DNA of 64,000 bases from Bacillus cereus ATCC 14579. GTDB taxonomy: Bacteria > Bacillota > Bacilli > Bacillales > Bacillaceae_G. The stretch spans positions 784,501-848,500 of the forward strand of contig NC_004722.1 in the NCBI RefSeq assembly GCF_000007825.1. The letters are read 5' to 3'. A program made the position numbers and the translations under genes. A model generated the notes under the pieces. It made no database searches. It saw nothing but the letters and a program-made list of their open reading frames with translations, and was not told the DNA's origin. Positions 50,397-59,186 of the stretch are shown piece after piece. Numbering within the stretch: the stretch's first letter is position 1; every line of letters begins with the position of its first letter.

Positions 50397-51659
50397 ATGG
50401 GATTTTGGAGTATGCATCGAAATATAAAAATTAGAATTATAACTTCGTTTTTAACACGTACTGTGTCCACGATGATTTTTCCATTTATGGCGATTTATTT
50501 TTCAATAAAGTTAGGTAGTGCGGTTGCTGGTGCGTTACTACTCATTAATGTCATAGTTTCATTAGTAATTGGTTTATACGGTGGATATGTTGGAGACCTG
50601 CTTGGGCGTAAAAAGGTTATGATTATCGGTCAAAGTATACAAGTCATTTCTATTGCTTGTATGGGAGTTGCGAATTCGGATTATGTAGATTCACCGTGGT
50701 TAACATTTATCTTTATGCTAGTGAATAGTTTAGGATCTGGACTTATGAATCCTGCGACAGAGGCGATGTTAATTGATGTGAGTACACCTGAAAATCGAAA
50801 AGTAATGTACAGCATTAATTATTGGGCTATTAATTTATCCATTGCGATTGGAGCAATATTTGGTGGATTACTATTTGAAAACTATAGATTGCAATTGTTT
50901 ATCGTATTAACGCTTGTTGCGATTATTACTCTATATGTGATGGCTGTGTATATGGAAGAAGTGTATGTAGCACGAAAAACGGTGGAGAAGAAAAATGTAT
51001 TAAAAGGTATGGCAGATAGTTATAAAGTCGTGATGAAAGATAAAGCATTTTTAATTTTTTGTGCAGCGAGTATATGTACATTGTCTTTAGAGTTTCAAAT
51101 TAATAATTATTTAGGTGTTCGCTTGCAGAAGGAATTTGAAACGGTGCACTTTTTCTTTGGAAATGGTGTTACGTTTGATTTAACAGGTATTCGCATGCTG
51201 AGCTGGATATCAGCGGAGAATACAATTTTAGTTGTGTTATGTTCAGCACTTCTTATTAAAATGCTGAAAAGCTTCAACGATTTGAAAATCTTATATGTAG
51301 GTTTATTCATTTATACAATTGGATTTACAATACTCGGAACGAGCAATAGCTTATGGATTTTATTAATTGCAGGGCTTTTCCAAACGGTAGGTGAGATGAT
51401 GTATGTGCCAGTGCGTCAATCTATTATGGCAGATATGGTGCCAAATGAGGCAAGAGGTTCTTATATGGCGATTAACGGAATGGTCTTTCAAGTGGCAAAA
51501 ATGAACGGGGCATTAGATGTTATGCTAGGTTCATTTATTGCATCTTGGGGCATGAGTGCTCTGTACTTTATCGTTGGTATGAGCAGTATTTTATTATTTA
51601 TGAAGGCGATAGGGAAAGAGAAGTATGAGGATGAGAGAAATGTTTCTCAAATTGGATGA
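50397..51659 (+). CDS. MFS transporter paired with the SgrR-like regulator
   Basis: 420 residues, 12 membrane segments. Motif A follows TM2 (GGYVGDLLGRKKVMIIG). The N-terminus FLTRTVSTMIFPFMAIYFSIKLG resembles the YttB/YitG-like multidrug MFS group. AGGAGGGGG precedes the ATG. The divergent SgrR-like gene 105 bases away is a family-typical neighbour. Substrate unknown; sugar or drug efflux are both possible. Confidence 0.87.
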   Translation: MGFWSMHRNIKIRIITSFLTRTVSTMIFPFMAIYFSIKLGSAVAGALLLINVIVSLVIGLYGGYVGDLLGRKKVMIIGQSIQVISIACMGVANSDYVDSPWLTFIFMLVNSLGSGLMNPATEAMLIDVSTPENRKVMYSINYWAINLSIAIGAIFGGLLFENYRLQLFIVLTLVAIITLYVMAVYMEEVYVARKTVEKKNVLKGMADSYKVVMKDKAFLIFCAASICTLSLEFQINNYLGVRLQKEFETVHFFFGNGVTFDLTGIRMLSWISAENTILVVLCSALLIKMLKSFNDLKILYVGLFIYTIGFTILGTSNSLWILLIAGLFQTVGEMMYVPVRQSIMADMVPNEARGSYMAINGMVFQVAKMNGALDVMLGSFIASWGMSALYFIVGMSSILLFMKAIGKEKYEDERNVSQIG

Positions 51660-51667
51660 AACTATAT

Positions 51668-51703
51668 AAAAGCGAACCAGTTATACTGGGACTCGCTTTT
51701 TAT
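51668..51703. terminator. intrinsic terminator
   Basis: AAAAGCGA/TCGCTTTT outer and CCAGT/ACTGG inner stem with small internal loops and a T-run, between convergent genes. Confidence 0.85.
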
Positions 51704-51710
51704 ATAATTT

Positions 51711-51914
51711 TTAGAACGGATCAACTTCAGCTAAATCAGGGTTAGCATTCGGATTTGTTAATAAGGTTTTCAGCTCACCTACTTCTGAGAGAGCAACGAG
51801 GATATAACCACTAATAAGAACGATGAGTCCAATGACCCGTAATGTTTGCAGTGTAATATCACGGCTATTGTTTTCGGAGTTGTCTTGGGGCGGAGAAGGT
51901 GGATTATTGTTCAT
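51711..51914 (-). CDS. small single-helix membrane protein
   Basis: 67 residues: a Pro/Asn-rich hydrophilic start (NNNPPSPPQDNSENNS), one membrane segment (about 26-43, RVIGLIVLISGYILVAL) and an acidic tail. ATGGGAGCC with suitable spacing precedes the ATG. No family recognised. Confidence 0.7.
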   Translation of the reverse strand: MNNNPPSPPQDNSENNSRDITLQTLRVIGLIVLISGYILVALSEVGELKTLLTNPNANPDLAEVDPF

Positions 51915-52042
51915 AGTTAGGCTCCCATCTTTTGTATTTATATATGTTCGAAATCATTATTTAACTTATGGATAGGAATTATATAGTCATTTTCACTATA
52001 TGAGAACTGCCTATGAAAAGTGATAAGGAATTTTTGGGCGAG
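51915..52042. other. intergenic, no gene seen
   Basis: Holds the promoter of the small membrane protein gene. No ORF or repeat noted before the terminator at 52043. Confidence 0.4.
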
Positions 52043-52098
52043 AAAAAGGGGGAATCCAAAAGATTATTAAAACTGAACTTTTGGATTCCCCTCTTTTT
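52043..52098. terminator. strong bidirectional hairpin, terminator of the gsp18-katE unit
   Basis: 14-bp perfect stem (52049-52062 with 52078-52091) extended by AAAAAG/CTTTTT with a one-base bulge, 15-nt loop. On the minus strand it follows the gsp18-like gene. It is separated from that gene by a bcr1 remnant. Confidence 0.85.
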
Positions 52099-52100
52099 AT

Positions 52101-52197
52101 TTATCTTGCTATTTGTGGTGGTCGGATTGCCTGTAAACGACCAGTTGGTGAGGGCTAATTAATCAGTGGGGGATGAATAAAACCCCACTGATTAACT
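52101..52197 (+). repeat. degenerate bcr1 remnant (right half)
   Basis: TGCCTGTAAACGACCAGTTGG and GAGGGCTAATTAATCAGTGG align with the right half of the complete bcr1 at 34768-34922 and end with the same CAGTGGGG...CCCCACTGATTAA hairpin. The left half is missing. TTTAT (52096-52100, directly after the terminator T-run) marks the likely original target. Confidence 0.8.
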
Positions 52198-52224
52198 ATT
52201 TTCATGTAAATAAAAGGAGGTTAG

Positions 52225-52740
52225 TTATCCTAATATACGCAACGATTCTTCAATAAACGCTGGGATGTCCTCTGGCTGTCTACTTGTTACTAGCTGATTT
52301 TGACATACGACAACCTCTTTGTCATGAAAGTTCCCGCCGGCATTTTTCAAATCGACTTCAATAGATTTATATCCAGTGACATCACGTCCTTCAAGTGTTT
52401 GTGCAGTGATGAGTAGCTGAGGTCCGTGACAAATAGCGAAAACAGGTTTTTCCGCATCCATAAATGCTTTACTAAAGCGAACAAAACGTTCATCTGCACG
52501 AAGTATATCTGGAGAAAATCCACCCGGTATGAAGAGGGCATCAAAGTTCTCTGGAGAAACATCATCAATACTTTTATCAATTACGACTTCACTTTTTCCT
52601 TGCTTACCGTGTACTGTTTTCCCTTTTTCCATTTCAATAGTTGTTAATTCATATTCCTTTTGATTAAAAGCTGCTACTGGCTCTGTGTATTCTGTGTCCT
52701 CGAAATAATCCGTTATTAAAATAGCAATTTTTTTACTCAT
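52225..52740 (-). CDS. yfkM: DJ-1/PfpI family general stress protein 18 (YfkM-like)
   Basis: 171 residues with the class I amidotransferase-like DJ-1/PfpI fold. The nucleophilic cysteine is in FAICHGPQLLITA, with a FIPGGFSPD glutamate/glycine loop before it. In B. subtilis YfkM (Gsp18) is a SigB-dependent stress protein with a possible deglycase or protease role. It follows the catalase gene after 18 bases, so it shares the SigB promoter upstream of katE. AAGGAGCGG precedes the ATG. Confidence 0.9.
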   Translation of the reverse strand: MSKKIAILITDYFEDTEYTEPVAAFNQKEYELTTIEMEKGKTVHGKQGKSEVVIDKSIDDVSPENFDALFIPGGFSPDILRADERFVRFSKAFMDAEKPVFAICHGPQLLITAQTLEGRDVTGYKSIEVDLKNAGGNFHDKEVVVCQNQLVTSRQPEDIPAFIEESLRILG

Positions 52741-52758
52741 TCTAATCCGCTCCTTATA

Positions 52759-54756
52759 TTATCGGTTCCAGAATCTTCCTTGGGCAATACCTTCTATAAA
52801 TGATTCAATTGAAGTGTTTGTTAGGTTATAAACTCCTGCTCCATCCAGTTTAATCTTACTATTGTCCAAAGCATGAGGATTACTAAGGACATGAGCTATC
52901 GGTTTAAAATGTTTAAAAGTAGTTTCTGTAAATTCTAAAACAGGGGGGTGAATGACAGACTCACTACTAAACACTAATACTGCATCAAAAAGCGAAGAGT
53001 CTGTTGTTGTATAAGTATCAGTTACTTTAATGGAATCATTGAAATGATAAATTTTATTATCTATGATGCTATAGTTCATTCGGTGCTGTGCAAAAGCTTG
53101 AATCCATTCGGACAGAAGGGAGACGCTTGGGTCACCATTTAATAGAATTGCGACATTTTTAGAATCAGATTTAAAAATAGTATTGGACATACTTAGTGCA
53201 GGTGATTTTGCATCTGAATTTACTTCGTGATTTTCTTTAGGTAAAGGAGCTCCAACAATGTTAGCGACTTCTTGTGCTAATTGACGATCGACGTGGTTTA
53301 GGAGAGCAATTACATTTGCCTTCACCATGTCTGATTTACACTTCCCAACTTCAAAGCAAAAAGCTTCTTTTATGTGCTGCTTTTCAATAGGGCTCATACT
53401 ATTGTAGAAAAGTTTAGCCTGAGAATAAAAGTTAAGAAAGCTTTTACTACGACCTCTAATTTTATGCCCATCAATCTTTTCTTGATAATGTTCATATCCT
53501 CCTTGTTCGGCTTGGACGGTTGCAGGTTGATTGTTATTTAATCCGTTAGGATGATAGCTTGTCTGACCGCGATGAATCTGCATTTGATGCATACCATCAC
53601 GTTGATTATTATGAAAAGGACATACGGGTTGATTGATAGGGATTTGATGGAAATTAGGGCCCCCTAAACGAGATAATTGTGTATCTGTATAGGAGAATAA
53701 TCTTCCTTGCAGAAGAGGGTCATTTGAAAAATCAATACCTGGTACGACATGACCAGGGTGAAAAGCTACCTGCTCTGTTTCAGCAAAGAAGTTATCAACA
53801 TTTTTGTTCAATGTCATTTTACCAACTAATTTTACGGGAACTTCTTCTTCTGGCCATAATTTCGTTGGATCTAAAATATCAAAATCAAATTTATGTTCAT
53901 CTTCTTCTGGAATTAACTGTAATCCAAGCTCCCATTCAGGATAATCCCCTTTTTCAATTGCTTCGTATAAATCTTGACGATGAAAATCAGGATTTTTCCC
54001 AGCAATCCTTTGAGCTTCATCCCATACTAATGAATGAACCCCAAGGGTAGGTTTCCAGTGAAACTTTACGAAATGGGCTTTTCCTGCTGTGTTAATGAGT
54101 CGAAATGTGTGAACTCCAAAACCTTCCATCATTCGTAAACTACGCGGAATAGCTCGGTCGCTCATTTGCCACATGACCATATGAGTGGACTCAGGATTAT
54201 GCGCAACAAAGTCCCAAAAGGTATCATGAGCGCTAGCTCCTTGAGGAATATCATTATGTGGTTCTGGTTTAACTGCATGGACAAAATCAGGAAATTTAAT
54301 AGCATCTTGGATAAAGAATACGGGCATATTATTACCCACTAAATCATAGTTTCCTTCATCTGTATAAAATTTTGTGGCGAATCCGCGTACATCTCTTACT
54401 GTGTCGTTGGATCCTTTAGAACCTTGAACGGTTGAGAACCGTACAAATACAGGTGTTTTCTTTGAAGGATTAGTAAGGAAATCTGCTTTTGTATAGGCTT
54501 CTAACGATTCATAAAGCTGAAAATAACCATGTACGCCAACTCCGCGCGCATGAACAATTCTTTCAGGAATTCGTTCATGATCAAAGTGGGTCATTTTCTC
54601 GCGAAAGTGGAAATCCTCCATTAAGGTTGGGCCTCTTAAGCCCATCTTTAAAGAAAATTCATCCTCGGCTATTTTTACTCCTTGGTTTGTTGTTAAAGCA
54701 TGTTTGCGTTGATTATCCGTAACATGGTGCTTCAATTGCTCCATTTTTTTATTCAC
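52759..54756 (-). CDS. katE: large-subunit catalase KatE (clade 2)
   Basis: 665 residues. The catalase core (about 30-510) has the active-site histidine in ERIVHARGVGVHGYF, the NDTVRDVRGFATKFY block, and the haem-ligand tyrosine in LFSYTDTQLSRLGGPNF. The extra C-terminal flavodoxin/DJ-1-like domain (about 520-665) is typical of large catalases. GTG start behind GGAGGGG. A SigB-type promoter lies 37 bases upstream, in line with known SigB control of katE in B. cereus. It forms an operon with the gsp18-like gene. Confidence 0.95.
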   Translation of the reverse strand: MNKKMEQLKHHVTDNQRKHALTTNQGVKIAEDEFSLKMGLRGPTLMEDFHFREKMTHFDHERIPERIVHARGVGVHGYFQLYESLEAYTKADFLTNPSKKTPVFVRFSTVQGSKGSNDTVRDVRGFATKFYTDEGNYDLVGNNMPVFFIQDAIKFPDFVHAVKPEPHNDIPQGASAHDTFWDFVAHNPESTHMVMWQMSDRAIPRSLRMMEGFGVHTFRLINTAGKAHFVKFHWKPTLGVHSLVWDEAQRIAGKNPDFHRQDLYEAIEKGDYPEWELGLQLIPEEDEHKFDFDILDPTKLWPEEEVPVKLVGKMTLNKNVDNFFAETEQVAFHPGHVVPGIDFSNDPLLQGRLFSYTDTQLSRLGGPNFHQIPINQPVCPFHNNQRDGMHQMQIHRGQTSYHPNGLNNNQPATVQAEQGGYEHYQEKIDGHKIRGRSKSFLNFYSQAKLFYNSMSPIEKQHIKEAFCFEVGKCKSDMVKANVIALLNHVDRQLAQEVANIVGAPLPKENHEVNSDAKSPALSMSNTIFKSDSKNVAILLNGDPSVSLLSEWIQAFAQHRMNYSIIDNKIYHFNDSIKVTDTYTTTDSSLFDAVLVFSSESVIHPPVLEFTETTFKHFKPIAHVLSNPHALDNSKIKLDGAGVYNLTNTSIESFIEGIAQGRFWNR

Positions 54757-54792
54757 AATATAGGCCCCTCCTTTACTTTGTTAATTTAATAG

Positions 54793-54817
54793 ATACCCTT
54801 TTTATTAGGACGTAAAC
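54793..54817 (-). promoter_or_regulatory. SigB-type promoter of katE
   Basis: On the minus strand GTTTAC (54812-54817), 13-bp spacer, GGGTAT (54793-54798), matching the general-stress consensus GTTTAA-N12-14-GGGTAT. Confidence 0.85.
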
Positions 54818-54975
54818 ATGTATTATGATTTTTGTATGTAAAAATCATAATTAAACCCTAAAACATCAAGGGGAAGAAAGGGGGGGTGTATAGCACTCTA
54901 TGCTTAAGAAAAACAGGAGTAACATACCTAAAGTTTTTAATTAAGTATGAACGATAGGTTTAACATTAAAAAATA

Positions 54976-55016
54976 AAAAAGCCAAGGAGAAAATTTATTT
55001 GCTCCTTGGCTTTTAA
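54976..55016 (-). terminator. intrinsic terminator of the ecsB-like gene
   Basis: 13-bp perfect stem (54977-54989 with 55002-55014) and on the minus strand a TTTTTT tail. Confidence 0.92.
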
Positions 55017-55030
55017 GATAATTCTTTTCG

Positions 55031-56230
55031 TTAAAATGCGGAAATTCTTTGCTTCGTTTTTGGTACAATAATAAATTTGATCCAGAGTAACCCGACAATC
55101 ATAATGATAAGGATATGTAAAAATTGACCTGTAGCAATGAGTATAACACTCGAAAATACAATGAGTTGAATACTTAGCAATATAAAGATTAAGTGAAGAA
55201 ATTGCTTCATCCTTTCTTCAGTATGGATTGGATATAATGCTACAATAATATTTCCCGAAAAATATTTCCACAGGGAACGGAGCTGCATAGAAATCATATA
55301 TAGAACGATGTAAGCGATAGCGCCTTTTACGTATATATTTGGTATGAAATATAAGGCGAAAGCACCGATCAATCTTAAGCGAATATATATACCGAAATAA
55401 TCATTTCCACGTAAAAATGCTAATGTATGTAAATAGAAGAAAGTTGCTCGTTTTTTATGTAATAAAGGTTCAATCCAATTTGTAAGCCATTTTCTTTTAT
55501 TTACTTGTTTATTCAGTTGCGGAACATCTGTGAAAATGCTAGCAAATTGATAAAAACGAACGTTCATTTTTTCTTCTTGCTCGATTATGTAATCCCACGG
55601 TATTCGTTTTGTAGGCTGTTTTTTCGTATATAGAAGTAGGAAAGCAAGTAGTAAGAGTAGTCCGCCCAATATGAGAACATTTGCGGAATAAAACAGCATG
55701 TAAATGATTAGGGCGTTACAAGTAATACGAATGATTAGCCATATATTTTTTTCGTGACTATCACGCCACATCCAATGTATGTACATGTTCCAGGCTTTCG
55801 TAATCATTAACACGATAAAGATTGTACATAAAAAAGGTACAGTTAATTGCAATGATTGCATAGCAAGTGGAACGAGAATAAGGAACGTAAATAATAATGG
55901 GAAAAGCTGCATGATGTAATTGTATAGAAGAGATTTTTTAAAATAAGATGTTAATTTCTCTTCTAGTGCTAGTAAATAGACAGCATCAGGTTTTTGAATA
56001 AATGTACGGATAGGGCATCTCGTTATAATGAATGTAAGTACAATCGTTATAATTATTAAAGATATTCCTTTAGAAGGAGATGCTTTTAGAAACTGAGCAT
56101 AATAATATGCACCAACGCATGAAATAAAGATAAAGCTATATAGTAAACCGTTAATCATACGTGCAAAGTATGTAATGATATTTTGAATATGTTGTTGGAA
56201 GCGACTGCTCCATAGCGATTCGATTGACAT
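55031..56230 (-). CDS. EcsB-like ABC transporter permease
   Basis: 399 residues, eight or more membrane segments, basic. The start IESLWSSRFQQHIQNIITYFARMINGLLYSF and the middle WDYIIEQEEKMNVRFYQFASIFTDVPQL match the EcsB family, the membrane half of the EcsAB exporter that supports intramembrane protease RasP function. No EcsA-like ATPase is adjacent, so it is either a paralogue or works with a distant ATPase. GAGGTGAAAAAC ends at the ATG at 56230; the GTG nine bases earlier is part of the ribosome site. Confidence 0.82.
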   Translation of the reverse strand: MSIESLWSSRFQQHIQNIITYFARMINGLLYSFIFISCVGAYYYAQFLKASPSKGISLIIITIVLTFIITRCPIRTFIQKPDAVYLLALEEKLTSYFKKSLLYNYIMQLFPLLFTFLILVPLAMQSLQLTVPFLCTIFIVLMITKAWNMYIHWMWRDSHEKNIWLIIRITCNALIIYMLFYSANVLILGGLLLLLAFLLLYTKKQPTKRIPWDYIIEQEEKMNVRFYQFASIFTDVPQLNKQVNKRKWLTNWIEPLLHKKRATFFYLHTLAFLRGNDYFGIYIRLRLIGAFALYFIPNIYVKGAIAYIVLYMISMQLRSLWKYFSGNIIVALYPIHTEERMKQFLHLIFILLSIQLIVFSSVILIATGQFLHILIIMIVGLLWIKFIIVPKTKQRISAF

Positions 56231-56275
56231 GTTTTTCACCTCTTTGTTCTATTATATATGTTTTACAAAAGAAAA

Positions 56276-56313
56276 AACGAGCAAATTGCGTTATGCAACT
56301 TGCCCGTTTTTCT
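56276..56313 (-). terminator. intrinsic terminator of the lysine-riboswitch permease gene
   Basis: 14-nt arms 56276-56289 and 56295-56308 with one mismatch or G-T pairs and a minus-strand T-run, overlapping the stop codon. Confidence 0.82.
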
Positions 56314-57715
56314 TTTCGTTATTTTTTTTCTGATCACGATTCATTAATGGATAGAAAGCAAATCCGATTACGAATAAACCAATTCCGAGAAGGAACGTTT
56401 TTATATCGGATGCGCCCGTTTTAATAACCCATAGTGCGTAGCAAAGTGCGATAACTGCGACTATGCCATCTGTAATTCTTGCCCGCATTTCATTTTTATA
56501 TGTTTCACCAGTTGCGACTAGTTTTAACTGGAAGATTGGTGAAACGAGATATGGAATGAGGTAGGCCAGTGTCGATACGGTAATAACGAATGTATAAGCT
56601 TCCGCAATGGTTCCTGATAATGTTGAGAATAGGAATACTTGCGACATAATGTTTGTTAATCGTAATGAGTAAATTGGACTTCCTTTTTTATTTGTTTTTG
56701 TGAAGAAGGAAGGGAAGAAACCTTCTTTTGCTGCTTGATAAGGTACTTCTGAGCTTAATAAAATCCAGCCTAAGATAGAACCGAACAGGGAAGTAAGAGC
56801 AAGTAATGCCATCAGTTTCCCGCCGCCGTGACCCATTGCAGCGTTTAGTGCATCTGCTAATGGACGTTCAGAAGCTTGTAATTTATCAACGTGAAGTACA
56901 CCCATTGTTAAAATTGTGATTCCTAAGTAGATGGCAACTGTAATAAGTAATCCCGCAACTGTTGCGCGTTTTACCGTTTTTGGAGAAACAGCACGGTTTG
57001 ATAAAAGAACAGCTGATTCAATTCCGATAAACGCCCAAAGTGTTGTAAGAGCAGCTAAATTCACTTGTGAAAGAAGACCGTGTGATGCCCCTGATTTATC
57101 AATCATCGGTGTATACCATTGTCCAAATTTAGAAGCTTCGAATGCAAATAACGTAACGACGATGAATAAAAGGAATCCAGTTACTTTCGTTGTTGTTGCT
57201 AAGAAGTTTAGTTTTCCAGCTCCGCTTACACCGTTTGTTAATATAATATGAGTTCCCCAAAGTAAGATGGAACAAATCGTAAATGTAATTAGTTTTCCGA
57301 CTTCTACGTTAAACGAGCCGATTGAAAATAGTAGTCGCGTATCTTTCATAATTGGGAAGAAGAGTGATAAATATCCCGCAAATGATGTAATGATGGCAAC
57401 GTTACTTGCCCAGTTTGCAACCCAATATCCCCATACCATACTGAAGCCAGCCATTTTTTTCTTTTTTGGTGTTGAGAATAAAGCATATGCATGACTTTGT
57501 GGCCCTGTCGTTAAATCAGGACGACGAATTGCTAAATTACCGAAAACAAGAGCTAGCATTAAAACACCGAACCCTGTAGTTAACCAAGCTAAAGTGACAC
57601 CGAGTGGGCTTGCTGTTTGTGCCAACGTACTTGGCACCATGAAAATACCAGCGCCAACCATGTTACCGACAACGAAAGCTGTTAGTACCCAAAAGCCCCA
57701 TTTTTTTTGTTGCAT
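56291..57715 (-). CDS. APC-superfamily basic amino acid permease (YvsH-like), lysine-riboswitch controlled
   Basis: 474 residues, about 12 membrane segments. WGFWVLTAFVVGNMVGAGIFMVPSTLA is the APA/ArcD-type first helix, and LWAFIGIESAVLLSNRAV matches basic amino acid antiporters. The ATG at 57715 with GGAGG is the start; the longer frame runs into the leader terminator. The upstream lysine riboswitch shows the gene is switched off when lysine is plentiful, so lysine uptake is the likely role, as proposed for B. subtilis yvsH, which has the same RNA. Confidence 0.9.
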   Translation of the reverse strand: MQQKKWGFWVLTAFVVGNMVGAGIFMVPSTLAQTASPLGVTLAWLTTGFGVLMLALVFGNLAIRRPDLTTGPQSHAYALFSTPKKKKMAGFSMVWGYWVANWASNVAIITSFAGYLSLFFPIMKDTRLLFSIGSFNVEVGKLITFTICSILLWGTHIILTNGVSGAGKLNFLATTTKVTGFLLFIVVTLFAFEASKFGQWYTPMIDKSGASHGLLSQVNLAALTTLWAFIGIESAVLLSNRAVSPKTVKRATVAGLLITVAIYLGITILTMGVLHVDKLQASERPLADALNAAMGHGGGKLMALLALTSLFGSILGWILLSSEVPYQAAKEGFFPSFFTKTNKKGSPIYSLRLTNIMSQVFLFSTLSGTIAEAYTFVITVSTLAYLIPYLVSPIFQLKLVATGETYKNEMRARITDGIVAVIALCYALWVIKTGASDIKTFLLGIGLFVIGFAFYPLMNRDQKKNNEKKNGQVA

Positions 57716-57803
57716 AGAAAATACCTCCAAAGTTAGTATAACCAAGTCAAGCGAGGAGATATGTATGTCTTCCTGAGTCAGGAAGAGAAGTCCCAAACAA
57801 AAC

Positions 57804-57838
57804 AAAAAAAGCACGTAATTTGCCGCTACATGCTTTCT
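57804..57838 (-). terminator. riboswitch terminator
   Basis: On the minus strand AAAGCATGT pairs with ACGTGCTTT (one G-T) around an 11-nt loop, then a seven-T run, between the aptamer and the permease start. Confidence 0.85.
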
Positions 57839-57859
57839 ATCTTATAAGAAACCCACGAC

Positions 57860-58048
57860 ATACCTCTCGATAGCTCTCCACAAACGAAACGTTTGTGACA
57901 GTTCTGCACTTATTAAATGCAGACCCAGCAAGCGTGCATGGTGGACACGACTTACTTCGGCAACCATTCCTTTCTCATTCCTTCATCAATGCCACTACAT
58001 CTCCTGAAATGATACTCTTAATGATTGCAACCTCTACCTCACCGAGAT
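57860..58048 (-). ncRNA. lysine riboswitch (L box)
   Basis: Read on the minus strand, the conserved L-box blocks appear in order: GAGGTAGAGGTTGC, AAGGAATGAGAAAGG, GCCGAAG, TGCTGGG, AATAAG, ACTGTCA and TGTGGAGAGCTATC. Helix P1 is formed by TCTCG near 58043 and CGAGA near 57866. Terminator downstream. Lysine binding causes early termination. Confidence 0.95.
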
Positions 58049-58245
58049 ACGAATGAGGATTTAAATATTAAATTAACGTCTTTAAGAGTAACAAATGTAT
58101 TTTTATACGTCAATGGATATAGTAATAATCAGATTATAGAGAAGAGTTTGTGATTAAAAGTAAGAGGGATTGTTATGTGATATTTGAATTTTCGTAATAT
58201 AATACATGTTATTAGCGCTAGATGATTGAAAAGGGGATGAAGTAA

Positions 58246-59076
58246 ATGTCTGTATGTCATAAACATTCAGTAATAGGTGTGCTAGATTCGGGAGTTGGGG
58301 GATTAACAGTTGCGAGCGAAATTATAAGACAATTGCCTAAAGAAAGCATTTATTATATTGGTGATAATAAGCGTTGCCCGTATGGGCCAAGAAGTGTAGA
58401 GGAGGTGCAATCTTTCGTATTTGAAATGGTTGAGTTCCTCAAACAGTTTCCATTAAAAGCGCTAGTCGTAGCATGTAATACTGCTGCAGCTGCTGCATTG
58501 ACTGAGCTGCAAGAAGCACTTTCCATTCCAGTTATTGGCGTTATACATCCAGGAGCAAGAGCGGCAATTAAAGTAACAAAGAAAGGGGAAATCGGGGTAA
58601 TTGGAACTGTAGGTACGATAAAATCTAATATGTATGAAAAAGCATTACACGAGCTGGATACATATTTGGAAGTGCATAGCTATGCTTGCCCGACTTTAGC
58701 CACAGTTGTAGAAAATCAATTAGAAGATACAGCATATGTCACGCAGCAAGTGAAACAAGCTTTACTTCCATTAACGAAAGAAGATATAGATACGTTAATT
58801 CTTGGATGTACGCATTATCCACTTTTAGAGTCCTATATAAAAAAGGAACTAGGAGAAGATGTAACGATTATTAGTTCTGCAGAAGAAACGGCGATAGAGT
58901 TAAGTACCATTTTACAGCACAAAGGAATTTTGTCTGACAATCTGAATCCGAAGCATCGTTTTTTTACAACGGGATCTGTTTTATCATTTGAACATATTGC
59001 TGAGCGATGGCTAGGGTATCAAATTTCTGTAGAATGTGTACATTTGCCTATGAAAAATGCGTGTATGCATAATTAA
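58246..59076 (+). CDS. racE: glutamate racemase (RacE1-type)
   Basis: 276 residues. Catalytic cysteines are in VVACNTAAAAAL (C77) and LILGCTHYPLL (C188), with the N-terminal DSGVGGLTV and YIGDNKRCPYG motifs. It makes D-glutamate for peptidoglycan and, in capsule-forming relatives, poly-D-glutamate. B. cereus group strains carry two racemases, and the C-terminal length fits the RacE1 type; the second copy is elsewhere. AAGGGGATG precedes the start. No operon partner. Confidence 0.94.
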   Translation: MSVCHKHSVIGVLDSGVGGLTVASEIIRQLPKESIYYIGDNKRCPYGPRSVEEVQSFVFEMVEFLKQFPLKALVVACNTAAAAALTELQEALSIPVIGVIHPGARAAIKVTKKGEIGVIGTVGTIKSNMYEKALHELDTYLEVHSYACPTLATVVENQLEDTAYVTQQVKQALLPLTKEDIDTLILGCTHYPLLESYIKKELGEDVTIISSAEETAIELSTILQHKGILSDNLNPKHRFFTTGSVLSFEHIAERWLGYQISVECVHLPMKNACMHN

Positions 59077-59186
59077 GATTTAGTAAATTACGTTTTTAAA
59101 TAAATTAGGTTCGTTTCATAAGAAGGAAAGAATAAGCTTTTAATTGAAATCATTAAGGTCATTTTAATTAAAGGAGAGGTTTGATT

